From: Mucor racemosus
Taxonomy: Eukaryota; Mucoromycota; Mucoromycetes; Mucorales; Mucoraceae
Assembly (NCBI GenBank): GCA_027405735.1
Contig: JAPEHQ010000008.1
Coordinates: forward strand, 496,001 to 560,000
Length of the DNA: 64,000 nt
Direction: 5' to 3'
The notes under the pieces: generated by a model
Databases searched by the model: none
What the model saw: only the letters and a program-made list of their open reading frames with translations
What the model was told of the DNA's origin: nothing
In this document: positions 48,290 to 60,450 of the stretch, one piece after another
Layout: each line of letters opens with the position of its first letter
Position numbering within the stretch: the first letter of the stretch is position 1
Translations under genes and position numbers: made by a program

Positions 48290-49285
48290 CAATTCCCAGT
48301 TCTTCTTTCTCTACAGTATGTAATCCAGATTTTTGCCAGTGATCGCTCTTTCAAAAAAACGCCAAAAAATCTCCTCCGAACGCAGACATCTAATATTCTC
48401 CAGCTGCAAGTTTCTAGAAAAAATTACCGGACAGCCCGGACGCGGCTTTTTAAAAGTTTCAAGCTGTGAGATGCAGGTATCCAAATTTCATGCAAAAATT
48501 ATGGTTCCACTGTATAATTAATTATTCAAAAGCTTATTTTATTTTTTATTTGCGTGATGTATAAAATACAACATACAGTATTAGCCAAATAACGGATTTG
48601 ACTTGAAAAGTATAAGATGATATAACCGGATTTGGAAAAAAAAAGTCTACAAAATCACAAATTATTTTAAAGGGTTTATAAAGTAAAATATACATGTCAT
48701 TCATTTAACTTTAAGATATAGGTATATATCCATCTCTGCTGTATTCAAACATAATATGTTAGTATTTTTTTATTCGAAAAATGTTTTTTATATATTGTTT
48801 TCATATTTCAAAGAAAAATAAACGGATATTTTGGAATTTCAGACAAAACTTCATTTTTTAAAGTTTACCCAATGCAACTAAATGTTTCATTATTTTTTTA
48901 TTTCTTACAGCATTAGCTCTACCTTTAAAAAAATATGGGCGCATTACCTACAGAGTGAAATGTCAAAACGGTCTTAAGAAATAATCTTGCCAAAATATTA
49001 CACTTTTTATTAACAATACATCCAGAGGATGTATTTATATACTTTTCATTATAAATATTACACAGAATTACTATCTAAGAACATTACACCAATTTACTGA
49101 GACGCATGTGAATCAACGTGGACACCTGTTGATTTAGTATAATACCGAATATTGACTGCGACCTTGAATGTGCGACCTAGAATATGATCTTGACATAACA
49201 CAGAGAATAACAAGGAAATGCTACGCATTATAATTGAAGTGAAAAAAATTACTGTTTGGTGTATTTGGGCAACTTTTTGGTCCAC
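48290..49285 (+). repeat. Family E repeat, copy 1, with pogo/Tigger-like end
   Basis: Collinear with 59430-60147. Its first 225 bp include ATTACCGGACAGCCCGGACG and end GGTTCCACTGTA. On the other strand that end reads TACAGTGGAACC, the style of a TA-flanked pogo/Tigger or Tc1 terminus. The following 750 bp (to TGTGAAAA) are shared with the second copy too. Confidence 0.6.
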
Positions 49286-49860
49286 TTTAACATGGTGTGA
49301 AAATGAGACTGTACACTATATAGCAAATTTGTGAAATTAATTACGTCCCTGCAATTATTAGTAGTCCGCGTGCAATAATCATGTAAAAATCTCAATTGCC
49401 TGTATTATCCGCAAGGAAAATTATTGCTGAAACCATAGGCCATTGAGATTCGTGTAGACTTTATGAATAATTTGCAATTGCTTGCAAAAAATATGCAGAA
49501 AAATTATCATCCTCATAATAAACTTGAATTGCTTGGCTGTATGCTTTCAAATAATACAGACAAAGTAACATATATAGCAGCGCAAAATTTAAGATTCTTT
49601 TTTTCTTATTTTATTTTTAGAGAAAATTACAAAATTCAATTTTTTGAATTTTTCGTTGATTGGATAACGCCCAATGGCATCCAATAGACATATAGATATC
49701 TTAAAACACTTGTTTAGATGGTTGAATACTATATAAACTTATTTTTACCTATTATATAAAAAAAAGGTGCAAATTTTTTAATTTAGTTGAAAAAATTATA
49801 CGTTATCCGCAATTTTAGCACTAAAAAAATCAAAAACATACAATAGTTTTAAAGCTACAA
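49286..49860. other. Gene-free interval
   Basis: No repeat or gene recognised. A 74-codon open frame at 49463-49687 (+) encodes an unrecognised peptide (MNNLQLLAKNMQKNYHPHN). The interval ends exactly at the CACTACGACC terminus of CACTA-like copy 4. Confidence 0.4.
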
Positions 49861-51365
49861 CACTACGACCAAATCATACTTCCTATGGGCAGAATAAAAA
49901 AATCTGTGCAGATCAGGCAGCCCAGATGAGCAGAGCAATGAGATCAAGGTTTTTTAGTCAATTTACTAAAGTACAGTATATCAATCATGATATAATTAAT
50001 AATGACGACAATTTGGATGATTTAAAGCAGTTGTGAGTTATTCTGATTCAACATAATTGTTTTACTGACAAGATATATCTATTTAAAATTTGGCGTTTGA
50101 AAGAGCTCTGCCCATGTTCTTCGTTCGAAGGCCAAATGGGAACAACGACGACAACCTGTTTGGCAACACTAAAAGTATATATGCCTTTGTAAATTGCTGC
50201 TTGTAACACACAAGATCCACTGATTTAGAATTATTTTTATTTGTTCTTCCTCCACTCTTTCCTCAGCTCTTTTATTTATGTTTAAAACTACAACAAAAAT
50301 ACCAATATTTTTTATTAACTGATGATATCAAGTAGCAGTAGCAAGTACATGTTTTTCATATTGTTTATTTGAAAATAAATTATTAACTGTTAATGTTAGA
50401 ATGCGCTATATTATTTTTCTCGAACAAAAAAAGCATCCAAGACTTAGTCATTTTGTTCCATCTGCAGTAAATGACGATGTTATTTACTAAAATAAAAAAA
50501 TATAAAAATAAAAGCAGTAGAAATACAATTATAATCAGCTAAAGTTTTTATTACAAAAGATTTCTCAAGATTTAAAATAATTGAAAAGTATGAGGGTATT
50601 TATAGTGATTTGCAGAACTTGGATACCATCAGACTTGAACGGATGTATATTTAGTAATCTTCCAGTTTTGAGTACATTGTTATTGATTTGATATTTTAAG
50701 GGGTAAATTGTGTAGAGCATTGACCATAAGAGATTGCATGTCAAGTGTGACAATATCGACCTTTTGGGAAATGGTTGTTTTGTTTATTTCTGTTATATCT
50801 ATTTTATGTAACCTTGATTTTTATGGGGTAGTTTTTTTATATGCTTGAATCTTATTTATATTGATAGTGCAACTTCGATATAGATGAGTAGTTGACTAAA
50901 TTGATGTCTTTGTTTATTATTATTATTGATTTGGATAGTAACCCTATTTTGATATATATGTCATTTGTGTAATTGATTGTACCGTGATCAAGGGTGCTAT
51001 CATCTACACGACATGTATGGTTTAAAAAGGGTATTTCATATTTTTAGCATGCGTTTTTTGTTATTGTGTTCAATTGAAGCGTTTGTTTATTATCGTTGTT
51101 CACATTTCAAGTGGCATTATATTTTATGAGCGACACTTGGAATTTAGGTTGCTTTATTTTTATCAAGCGTTTTTAGTATGTAATTTCACTGCACCATCAT
51201 CTATGTCATTATAAACAATGCTTTTTTGGTATAAAGTCGATATCTACTTGGAGAAAAACTGATAATGATTATAAAAGTATGTATAGTATTGACTTAATTT
51301 GAATGAATAATAAACTCAGGCTAATCTACTTAGTTTCTAAAGAATATATGTTTCTATTTATTGGC

Positions 51366-51500
51366 TAGCAGTCAAGAAGAAGAAAATAAGATGTTGTCTT
51401 GTATACCACCACCACCAACTATCAAAGGTATACCATAATCAGTACTTGTTAATTGATTTTACTAATAAATCAATTTTCATAGGTCAAAAGTAAAGGCATA
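51366..51500 (+). pseudogene. Captured exon-like piece of unknown gene (in copy 4)
   Basis: The piece reads SSQEEENKMLSCIPPPPTIK, then a GTATACC donor-like site and about 50 bp later ATAG followed by VKSKAYSVQIA. The same peptide recurs in copies 1 (18500-18650) and 3 (31020-31170) with changes, so it was present before the family spread. The source gene is not recognised. It may be another part of the dynein-like gene. Confidence 0.35.
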
Positions 51501-52629
51501 TTCAGTTCAAATCGCTTGAAACAATTCAGTTATGCTAACTTACATGGTTTATCATCTCTTTCTCATTCAATTGCTATATTTGATTTTGATATTTCGCTTA
51601 TACTGCTACATCAACTCGTCCGTCCATTAGAGTTAATTCACCGTCCTTGATTAGCGGGCTTATAATAATGGTCCATTATTAGCTCATGGTATGCAAAGCT
51701 ATTAATAGGGGTTGTCCAATCTCAAATTTATCTGATTCAATTACTGATGCTAAACTAGCATCAAATTAGTTGTGTTGACTCGTAATGAAGTAAGGCGTTT
51801 TATCAAGTATAATGTTGGCCTTCAATGTATTTTAGTTAAATTGAACAGATAGAGATATGGTTCATGCAGAGATCTATGAACGTGAGATGTGAGAAAGAGC
51901 TTAGATCTATGAACACAAAAAAATCATCCAAATTATGATGCTTCGCCGACCTACTGTATACGAGATTTTTTTTGTGGCGATACCTGGTGGCTCAAGTATA
52001 ATTTAGGCATTCAATTGCCAAATGTATCGAATCACGATGACTTTGATTGATTGATATAACAGATAATAAATGCAATGTCATTTATTGAATCGGTGAATGT
52101 AAATGTATAAATCAAAGCTTACTTTTCAATGAAAGTACTAATTATTCGGATCAACACCAATAGGTTCAAAAAGCATAGTTAACTGCAATCACTGATACTA
52201 AATTGCATAATAATTTAATATGCAGAAAAATCTTGAAGCATTTTTTTGGCAATGCTACAAACCATCGTTCAATAGTTCAATATAACTGAATATTAATAAA
52301 TTAGATAAAATACAACAACTAGTAAAAACCTGATACCCAATGTACAGTGAGATCAAGATTGATAAAAGATGCATTCATTGTGTAGTGGAGATTGCAATAT
52401 TTTAATGGATAGAAATTACCGGACCAAGATTTTGTGTTTGCCTGAGGATTTTTGAAAGGGTTTAAAAGCATACTTTATCAAGCTTACTTGGATGTTAAAT
52501 ACTCACCATATGCTATTAGTATTATCTTGTTTTTTATTTAATTGCTGTAGTATAAAAAATCAAATTTTTCATAGCTTATAACAATGACAATGGGATGTTT
52601 TTGATTTTAGATTGATGATACTTTTCATA

Positions 52630-52834
52630 TGGCGGACTGATGATACGTTTGATACTACTGTAGATGAAATCAGTCAATTTAATCTATGGAATTTGAATGT
52701 AAATACCGAGGAATCATTTGTAAGTAATTAAGTTGGCTCTAGTAAAGCATTGAATAAACTGGCTTGGGACAAAGAGGGCAAAAAGGCGGCAATACGTTCC
52801 AGTGATGGCCATGTTTATGTTTATGATATTGGAG
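52630..52834 (+). pseudogene. Dynein intermediate-chain-like WD40 fragment (best copy)
   Basis: It reads WRTDDTFDTTVDEISQFN, LWNLNVNTEESFVSN, an in-frame TAA, then VGSSKALNKLAWDKEGKKAA, IRSSDGHVYVYDIGG and a GTAAGG donor. The wording fits the C-terminal WD40 repeats of a cytoplasmic dynein intermediate chain. It is a partial exon ending at a preserved 5' splice site, inside a transposon with three other copies. It is not functional as it stands. Confidence 0.55.
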
Positions 52835-54917
52835 GTAAGGCTAAAACTCAATGTAAACTATCTCTAGCGCAATAATTATAGAGTAAGGCTATGTTATCAT
52901 CAAATAAACTATCACACAATATTAACATGTATAAAGATTTACAGTAATAAGCTTGATACAAGTGGATACAGCATCGTAAATTCTTGAAAAAGTTCTCAAG
53001 TATTATATAATCTCTTATTTTTAAGACTTACAAGGCGTATAAGCGGATTATTAATTTAGAAAATTATTTTTGTCCAGATCATCAATTTTGACATTTTTTA
53101 ATTTTTTTTTCTGGTTTTGCAAATCTAGAGTGAATTATACTACCAATTATGAGAACAAAAAATATATACATATACAGACTTTAGTGCTCTATCTGCTCAA
53201 TAAAAAATAACAAACATTTTTATTGCAAAATATTATATGAAAATCCTTTAATCAAAAAACCGTTTTTGGGCCAAAAATGCTAAGTTTCATTACTTAACAT
53301 TTAATATTAAGCTTTTCTAAAATTTGTATTAGTCATGGCTACAGTTTTCTCTCACAATGTAGTATATTTAAACGTTGATTTTGGTATCAAAAATTGATTT
53401 TTCTGTTTTTTGATAAAAATCATGAGTGTTGGTAAGGGTAAAATGAGTCCCGAAAATGTCCGCTACAAAATCTGGATTTTCAGACCGTACGTGGTTAAAT
53501 ATAAAAAAAGTTAAAATAAAAACGCTTTTCTATTTGAAACTTAGGTATATACCATAGTATAAGAGACTTAGCCGTTCGATCTTGCTATGCCCAATTACGG
53601 CGTTGCCCTACAGGCTCGCTTTTGCAATTTTTAAGGAATATACGATATGACAGACGGTTTTTTTAATAGAAAATTTTTTGCTTCTATTATAGTAACAGAT
53701 AATGCCTATTTCGCTTAGTTTATAGTTCAGGCGCTGTAATTCTGCTTTCACATTGGCTGAAATGTGCAATTTAGCAGGGTTTTAATTGCGCTAAATAATG
53801 TAAAGCTTTGCAATTTCTTATCTATGTGTGTTGTTTCTCTATTTTTGCTTTTTTCATATTTCAAGGATATATTCACCGTTTGATAAGGCATATCAGACTA
53901 TCAAACTGGTATTATTCTTTTCTTTTATCTAAATACGCATTCTAAATTAAGGCACTAATGTTTTCAATATAGGTAGCAGTCGTTATATTAGAGACTGATA
54001 TTTTCATTTAACCTTATTTTAGGATCAGATATCATTATTTACTATTGCATTGTTGGACGTACTTCCTGATTACCAGGTCATTTCGAAGACAATGATATTT
54101 ATATCTAATCAATAAAAAGGTAGAACTGGTTACAAACCCACAAAATGTTCCAGAAAAGTGATAAAATTTCAAATGATATAGAAATAATAAAAAAATCTAA
54201 TGTCTTGTCTAGTAACCATAGTTTTGATGGTAGCTACTGTATACTTGAAAACAAATTTATTTACAGCTGACAATCGTAAACTAAAATAGTAAGTTTAAAG
54301 AAGGTTGATTTGTTTAAATTTTATGTATGATAAAGTACCATATATAATCTTAGATTTGGCTTGCATATAAATTTAAGCAGTAAGTGTTATTTAAGTTTAT
54401 GCTCGAGCAAAAACCATTATTGCTGTAAACATCATAGCTATAAACATATTTATAAATGATGATAATCGTAAATATATTGACTGTTGCATGTAGTGCTCTA
54501 CACCATGAATTGTATTGTCTATAATTTATATCACTAAAAACAAATGCAATTTAAAACCCCATTCCAGTAAAAAAAAATGCAATGGAATTTTGAGAACGAC
54601 ACGATGCGCATATACAAAGCAATTTGTGCCCATACGATCAGCTCCTTGTGCTCATGGTCAGATTTTATTATTATGCACAAATAGGGATAATGATATGCTT
54701 ATGGGCAGTTCTACTAATTATGCACACATCGGATTAATGTCATGCACGTAGACAAAATCTATAATTCTGCACATACAGTCTCAACGTTGTTGTGCCCTTG
54801 TGCATCTTGTTATTTTTTTAGTCATACATATTCAGTGGGCACAACAGTTAAGGCTATAGTGTGTAGTCCACCTGGGCACAACGAAATCATCTTGTGCAGC
54901 ACAGGTCGGTCGTAGTG

Positions 54918-56297
54918 ATAGAAGGCAATAAAGAAGGATGGTACTTGGTGTCATACAACAACCATCATTAGGAATTTAAGCAGACACGCGGGTATTTTCA
55001 AAACAAAATTTTGGTTCGTATTATTTTATGTGATATTGCTACAATAATATTGACATTTCGACATTTCTAACTTTTATGAATAGATTTTTGATAATAAATA
55101 GTAGCTGCTAAAACTAGTAACTACTGGTATATTAATTGATAATGTGCTTTACATTCTAATTATGTGGATTATCGCTGAAAATAAATCAAAAGGAGGCTGA
55201 ATTCGGTTTTATGAATATTGATATTATGAGAAAATAATGAAGGAAATGAGGATATGCTTCGACAAAGTGGTTTGAATGATGGCAGAAAAGGTAATCAAAA
55301 GTATTTGGAGCTTTTATGTATTGAGCATACTGCACTTTGCAGCAAAAAAATGACATATATGCAACAATTAGATTTTGTGGGGGAGGGAAATGGCACATAT
55401 TTTGGATGTAAAAACAAAATTTTTACTATTAAAAATAAAATAAAAAAATATCATGTCAAAGAGAAACATTTGAGGCTTTATGTTAAATTATACATTGCAT
55501 AATTGATTGTGTCGAATTCGGGTCATAAAAATTAAATTCATTGTAAAAAAATTACTAGTCTGGTCAAAACAACGTGAGATTGTTATGATTTCGACAATGA
55601 AGACATGTCTACTAATGATTTGAATCAATAAGAATATACAACCTTGTGATATGCAAATAATAAACGATAAATTTTACTTGCATTTACTGTATACTGAATT
55701 TATCTCTCTTTATGAGCCATTTCAGGCCATTTCAATTCGGAAACTACCATTTTTTTTTTAGATATACATGCGCTTTCTTCTATTGATGAATTATTCTACA
55801 GCCAAGTTATCTATACAAACTCTTCAAAGCTTGAATACAACAAGGATGCCGGATCTCGCCTAAAATAGAAAATAGAGGATTCCTATAATTTTTTCAACCA
55901 TTTTACCGGTTTACATTCATTTTTAAAAAAATTCCATGGGAAAAACAAGCATTTTTTATAAATAACCCTTGCATTTAATTATGTTTCTTTGTTTCTTTTT
56001 GTGTTTACAGCGTAAGTATGTATTTTCTATGGCATGTAAAAGGTTTTTTAAACAGGTTTTATTAATATTTAGATATTATTATGTTGAGATATAGCACCAA
56101 CTTCAAATAATATGCTCCACATATCATCCAATAAAATCGGTGTTTCTGCAAACATTCTCTCATATTTTTTAATACAGATGTAGATCATTTATTTTATCAT
56201 TTAACAACTTATAATGCACAGTAAGTTATCAAAAAATTTGAGATGCTATACTACTAACATTTTGTAGCCCTAAAGTACTATATAATATTCTATTCTA
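54918..56297. other. Gene-free interval between copy 4 and Tc1 element
   Basis: No gene is supported. An 82-codon open frame at 55254-55502 (+; MLRQSGLNDGRKGNQ...) may be a relic of a transposon-encoded protein but is not recognised. Confidence 0.4.
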
Positions 56298-57655
56298 TAG
56301 TCGGGGTTACTGATGTTTCATCCAAAAAAATTAAAAAAATGAAAATATAATGAACATCTATTTTCAAATTTGGTTTGCTCTTTATTAAAAGGGTCTGATA
56401 GCTTTATACTTCGTCAAAAATAAGATATATACTGTATGTTTATTACTTGAAAATAAAAATAAAATAACAAAACTAATATTTTGTTGCTTCTCCCTTGCTA
56501 TCTACAATTGCCTTGCACTTTTTGGGCATACTTCTAATTAACTTGGCAGCGAACTCAACATCAATGTTCTCCCAAGCGATAAGAAGTTTCCGTCGAAGGT
56601 CTTCGGCATTATTGATTAGATGTTTACGACTACGTAATTTACGAGCGAGCTCGCTCCAAACATGTTCAATGGGGTTGAGATCAGGACTTTGTGATGATGG
56701 CCAGTCCTCCATAAAATTCATTGAATGTGATCTCTTCCACTATTTTGCATATGCACCTGTATGACAGATAGCATTATCCTCCTGAAACACAAAATAAGTA
56801 CCTTCATTTTGATGTAGTAAGTCTTCTTGAACCCAGGGAATGTAATGTTGCGACAATACATCAATATATGATTTTTGATTCATATTTCCGTTAATAAAGA
56901 CCAAAGGTCCAAAACCCCCAGCCCAAAAACAAGACCAAACCATCACACTACCACCACCAAATTTTACCGAACTTAATATATGGCAGCTCTCATACCTTTT
57001 ACCTTGTTTTCTTAGAACTAATGGTGTACCATCATTGTCACAAATACGAAATCTTGACTCATCAGACCAAATCACTTGTCTCCATTGTTCACTAGACCAA
57101 TTGATATGAAATTGTGCCCATTCCAGTCTATCTTTTTTATGTTCCTCTGTTAACTTGGGTTTAACAGCAGGTTTATATTACTTGAAGCCCAACTTTCTTA
57201 TCCATTTTCTTGCTGTCGAGCGAGAGACATTTTTTCCCATTATTCTGAGTTGCCCCGTAATAGTCTTTAATGTTTGAAAGGGATCTCTCCTTATTGATCG
57301 CTCCAAATGGCGTTGTGTATAATCATCAAAGATAGATGGCTTTCAAGTACTTTTTCCTGTTAAAGTAGTACCAGTTTGATCTCCTCTGGATATGATACTT
57401 TGGACTGTAGGACGCTTTATATTAATCATAGTAGAAATGTCATATTGGCTAAATCCAAGCTGCTTTAAATAAAAAATTGCGCCAAGCTTCATTTTTTTTA
57501 CATCTTGTTTTGTTCCTGTTGGGTCTCGCAATTTTTTGATGTTAATTTCAAAAGTTTTGGACATTGTTTTATTAATAAAGAAAGCGTTTGAAAGAAAAGT
57601 ATGACAAAAAAATAGAAAAAATAGGGAATGGATGAAACATTAGTAATCCCGACTG
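56298..57655 (-). mobile_element. Tc1/mariner element with degenerate terminal inverted repeats
   Basis: 1,358 bp. The left end reads TAGTCGGGGTTACTGATGTT, and the right end is the inverse of CAGTCGGGATTACTAATGTT. These terminal inverted repeats continue through TTCATCC. Flanks are TA on the left and TG on the right, so one TA target duplication base seems mutated. It contains one transposase frame (56473-57564). Confidence 0.85.
56473..57564 (-). pseudogene. Tc1-type transposase, three in-frame stops
   Basis: One continuous frame of 363 codons from the ATG at 57564, interrupted only by stops at codons 74 (TGA, 57345-57343), 129 (TAA, 57180-57178) and 275 (TAG, 56742-56740). There is no frameshift. 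An N-terminal helix-turn-helix (LKQLGFSQYDISTMINIKRP) is followed by the catalytic triad: D168 in WSDESRF, D263 in FQEDNAICH and E300 in SPDLNPIEHVW. I count 36 residues between the second D and E, longer than the classic DD34E spacing of Tc1. The cut-and-paste enzyme would have moved the element by its terminal repeats; as it stands it is inactive. Confidence 0.88.
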
Positions 57656-57814
57656 TGTCATTTCTTTTGAGAGTTTAAACATGGTAATTAAAGATATAAT
57701 AATGTGTACATGATGAGATTGTCTATTAACCTTTTGACTACTTTGCTGGTGTAGATACAAATATGCTTATAAAAAGTAAGTGCTCATTTGAATATAATCA
57801 TAAAATAACATTGC

Positions 57815-58145
57815 TGTTGCATTCCTTGGTTAAGATTACGACATAGTTTGATATGCTATTAAGTTTTACATTGCTGTGTATTATGTTATAAAGCTCAGTT
57901 TATACAGGATTGTAAAACTAGTGTGTGTCACCTAGACTTGATTGGATATATATATATAGACTCATTTGAGACTAGTCATATAATTAGAGAATGTGAATAT
58001 AAAAGAAGATGTTTTGATCTTATAATAAAGTTCTTTAGTTTTAGTGTGCTCTTTCATTTTATAGCAGTTTTCCTTTATTTTTTAAATATGATGATTTAGT
58101 ACATATTTTAGCTTTGAGGTTGATATAATCTCCTGGAGGAACAAC
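57815..58145 (-). repeat. Family C dispersed repeat, copy 3
   Basis: Reverse complement of the 17836-18185 and 25575-25930 copies, running from TGCATTCCTTGGTTAAGATT to TTGATATAATCTCCTGG. The three copies sit in different contexts, so this is a mobile unit, though it shows no clear terminal repeats. Confidence 0.75.
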
Positions 58146-59429
58146 CACTAACATGTAAAATCCATACTTTTTAGTCGGTTTTTGAGGTTTTTCATTTTCT
58201 CATTGTGTATCTTGTAAGTATATCATATTAAACTTAATAACGTTAGATAAAGACATACTAACATTGTTAAAATACATAGGTTGCTTTATTGTTATGAGAC
58301 TTATTTTTGCTTTTCTTGGTTCAGTATCTATACCTATTATGTTCTGAATGCTGCACGTCTACTGTATATCTCTTTTATGAATGAAGCATGACATCCCTTT
58401 TATTGGTTGTCCATGGTACAATTTAATCAAGCAAAGAGTATCATTTTATTTTTCAAAACAATAAACAAATTTATATATTATATAAGCATTTGATTCAAAT
58501 TTTTTTATAAATTTTCAAAAGCGTACGTATTTCTCAAATATAATTTTGCGTGCAATTATTGCAGTTGCTGGCATTTTTTTGTTTAGTCAGTGCTTTATTT
58601 TGCACGCATTTTGCTGTGAAACGCTATGCATTCATTGCACGCGCGTGAGGTTTTTAAGGAAATAATTTCATAAATTTTCTGTATAATGTATTTATCACTA
58701 TTAGCACAGTATTCTTGCAGCAAATTTCCGCGTGGATTTGAGTCGTAATCTCCAACGAAATCACCCATTTTAGCATTGAGATTCCCACAGATACTGTAAT
58801 AGTGTCATGATCTAAAGGATGGAGTTCAAAATGGTAGAAACCTCGGATGTATAGAGTCCATTTTGTTCTGGAGGAATGTACAAGCAAATAAGCCGGAACT
58901 CACTGTCATAGAACGGTAATTGTCATTATAGTAAAAGTTTATTATTTGAATCACAAATTAAATGTCAATCTCGCGTACATACAATTGACATCCTGTACAA
59001 CCAAATCAAAGTGTATTCAAAGATAGAACCAAGGAACTTGTTGATAAACAAGTCCATAAATTTTTTATCATGTTTATTAAACAAGTCCATAAATTTTTAC
59101 ATTCATGAAGAACCAATAACTTTGCCATCTACCAATGTACATAACAACTCAACATATTTCATCAACCTTTCTAGATAATCATTGGTCAGTTACAATGATC
59201 CATTACTTTTAGATTTCCATTCACTTTAGATTAGACAATTAATATAAATAGCAAAAGACTTTCATTAGCCATGAAGATCTTTATCTTATCTTAAAAGAAT
59301 AAAACAACATCTTATATATTATTTATTACGTGTTTTATTTTCATTTTTTCACACTCACGACACAGAATTTTTTTGGTTCATTTACAAACCCTTGGGTGTG
59401 GTTTCAAAAAGGGAGGTTTGTTTTTTTGT
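58146..59429. other. Gene-free interval with a 33-bp tandem duplication
   Basis: No coding region is supported. The block AAACAAGTCCATAAATTTTT occurs at 59046 and 59079 (period 33). A TATAAATAG-like box at about 59245 is promoter-like but has no recognised gene downstream. Confidence 0.4.
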
Positions 59430-60147
59430 TATAAATGGAATATGTGATCCACATTTTTAATAATGGTCACTCTTCCAAAGAAATGCCGAACAATTTCCGG
59501 ACGCGGTCGTCTAATAATATTTCTAAGCTGTAAATTCTTAGAAAAAAATTACCGGACAGTCCGGAGGCGGCTGTTTAAATACCTTAAGCAGCTGTGAGAC
59601 GCAGGTATACAAAATCAAGGTTTGACTGTATATATAACTAGTTATTCAAAAGCTTATTTTATGTAAATATAAAATACAACATAAAACGTTAGCTTAATAA
59701 TGGGTTTAACTTGGAAAATATAATATGGTACAACCAGATTCGAAAAAAAGTCTACAAAATCACAAATTTTAAAGAATTTATAATAGTAAAGTATACATGA
59801 TATTTGCTTAACTTTAAAATATATATCCGTCTTTGTATTTAAATACATATTGGTATTTTCTATTCGAAGAAGATTTTCTTATAAATTGTTTTCATATTTT
59901 TTTAAGAAAAAAGGAAATGGGTATTCTGGAATTTCAGAAAAAGATTTACCTAGAGGCAAGCAAATATTTCATTATTTTTTCATCGTTTACATTATTTAAT
60001 CTACCACTAAAAAAAATATGGCCGTATTATCTGCAGGGAATAAGAGGTAATACGAACTTTAATAGCCGTATGGCTGATGATTGATCATGAAAAATAATTA
60101 CCTTTTGGTATTTAAGGAATTTTTTGATCTACTTTAACATGTGAAAA
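59430..60147 (+). repeat. Family E repeat, copy 2
   Basis: Aligns with 48290-49285 from ATGGTCACTCTTCCAAAG to ACATGTGAAAA, with deletions. It includes CCGGACAGTCCGGAGGCGGC and the TTTGACTGTA terminus-like motif. Similarity stops at base 60147, immediately before the tRNA-like sequence. Confidence 0.65.
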
Positions 60148-60164
60148 GGGGATGTAGCTCAGTT
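60148..60164 (+). tRNA. tRNA-Ala-like 5' fragment, truncated
   Basis: The bases GGGGATGTAGCTCAGTT match the 5' acceptor strand and A-box/D-arm start of eukaryotic tRNA-Ala. The match ends abruptly and is followed by LINE 3' sequence (TAAAGATTG...). Only about 17 bp are present, so this is a fragment; the rest could lie beyond the window past the LINE. Confidence 0.5.
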
Positions 60165-60450
60165 TAAAGATTGATTTTTTATTAATAAATTTATATTGGG
60201 CACTCGATATGAGCATAAGCCTTAAATTTAAGAAACAGTAAGGAAAGAGAAACAAAAACCCCTTTCAGAGCACTATACTAAGTAATAAGGGTAAAAAGGA
60301 ATGTGTGTGAGTTGCCAAAGAACGATATGACTAATGAGTGATGTAATATTGATCTTGAGGGAAAACCATCGGATGGGAACTTTGATAACCACTTACCACC
60401 GAGGTACCGCACAAAGAAAACAATATACAAACTGTTCATCAAAGTCGAGT

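Larger units (their letters stand above)
49861..54917 (+). mobile_element. CACTA-like element copy 4, complete termini (5.06 kb)
   Basis: Left end CACTACGACC at 49861-49870, right end GGTCGTAGTG at 54908-54917: a perfect 10-bp terminal inverted repeat starting CACTA. The right 200 bp carry repeated TGTGC/GCACA motifs in both orientations, like subterminal transposase-binding arrays of CACTA/EnSpm elements. It is collinear with copy 3 in reverse, plus two extra segments (about 50465-51240 and 51790-52625). It carries an exon-like piece (51366-51430) and a dynein-like fragment (52630-52834). A 3-bp target duplication is not evident (CAA left, ATA right). No transposase frame is recognised. Confidence 0.75.

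Noticed and set aside
58980..59390. Possible LTR (TGTACAACC start, TATAAATAG box, ends TTTTCACA)
   Set aside because: No target duplication and no second copy seen; the signals are too common in this AT-rich DNA.
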